Below, one piece after another: positions 63,915 to 64,000 of a DNA stretch of 64,000 nt (position 1 is the stretch's first letter; each line of letters begins with the position of its first letter). The translations under genes were made by a program, and so were the position numbers. Source of the DNA: JAJTFW01 sp903922455 (GTDB lineage Bacteria > Bacteroidota > Bacteroidia > AKYH767-A > OLB10). Where the stretch lies: contig CALQEU020000001.1 in NCBI GenBank assembly GCA_943329665.2, positions 62,001 through 126,000 of the forward strand, in the 5' to 3' direction. The notes beneath the pieces were generated by a model, which saw only the letters and a list, made by a program, of their open reading frames with translations, had not been told where the DNA came from and ran no database searches.

Positions 63915-64000
63915 CTAACAAGGAGTAGATTGAATTATCTTTTTCTTGTAAGTATGAAGCATTGCTTGAATTTGATTTAACATCTGAGCAATTGTTGAAA
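63915..64000 (-). CDS. Possible C-terminus of an unknown protein (partial)
   Basis: A minus-strand frame of 27 codons runs from the window edge to a stop at 63915-63917. It reads AQMLNQIQAMLHTYKKK near its middle, a helix-like pattern. A second frame in the same strand is also open here, so the call is weak. Confidence 0.25.
   Translation of the reverse strand, partial: STIAQMLNQIQAMLHTYKKKIIQSTPC

Overview
The window is a 64 kb piece of a Bacteroidota chromosome. AT-rich genes start without Shine-Dalgarno sequences, and many are preceded by the Bacteroidota -7 box TAnnTTTG. It carries gldH, a PorV/PorQ-type barrel next to a PorU-like C25 peptidase, and surface proteins with type A and type B type IX secretion (T9SS) sorting domains. 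KDO/LPS genes (kdsD-like, kdsB, lptB) show a Gram-negative envelope. mqnC indicates menaquinone synthesis by the futalosine route. The order within Bacteroidota cannot be fixed from this window. I see no tRNA, rRNA, CRISPR array, prophage or intact insertion sequence. Most of the window is core chromosome, and the unusual material lies in regulatory DNA and intergenic repeats.

Layout. 1-2.5 kb: tail of an outer-membrane barrel protein, a strong terminator, two GNAT acetyltransferases and an MFS permease. 2.5-8.7 kb: riboflavin synthase, DNA photolyase and a TIGR01777 epimerase on the minus strand, then an unknown barrel divergent from an unknown small protein, then a MerR regulator with a CarH/LitR-type cobalamin domain and an ECF sigma factor. 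Together these resemble the light-response loci of other bacteria, but no carotenoid genes are present. 8.9-16.6 kb: AI-2E-type permease, S41 protease, pheS, cyclophilin, small lipoprotein, pgk, cvpA-like gene and an unknown. 16.6-17 kb: a compact block of CCCC/GGGG palindromes bounded by a 20 bp inverted repeat.

17-25 kb: DNA polymerase III delta prime, a PSP1 (RicT-like) protein, gldH, a thioredoxin-like protein, TerC, a methyltransferase, an ABC ATPase overlapping a PduO-type cobalamin adenosyltransferase, and a DUF2795 protein. 25-36 kb: tandem hairpin repeat, recQ, kdsD-like, tatC, AhpD-like, DUF5686 protein, 35 bp repeats, lptB, DUF1684 protein, purS and pssA. 35.8-50.5 kb: PorV/PorQ-type and PorU-like genes, pdxA, leucyl aminopeptidase, mqnC, a large type B T9SS cargo protein with kdsB, and an HU-SPOR protein. 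50.5-64 kb: DUF983 protein, SDR, tyrS with an altered HIGH motif, small membrane protein, YyaL-type protein, M13 peptidase, type A T9SS cargo, an RnfD-like/DUF2330 operon, a MacB-type permease and a possible partial gene at the edge.

The best leads for new biology are the CarH-like/ECF/photolyase locus with two candidate operators, the recurrent -7 box placed 4-5 nt before start codons (predicted leaderless mRNAs), the stand-alone RnfD-like/DUF2330 pair, and several families of palindromic or tandem intergenic repeats. All functions are inferred from protein and DNA motifs read by eye; no database search was possible.
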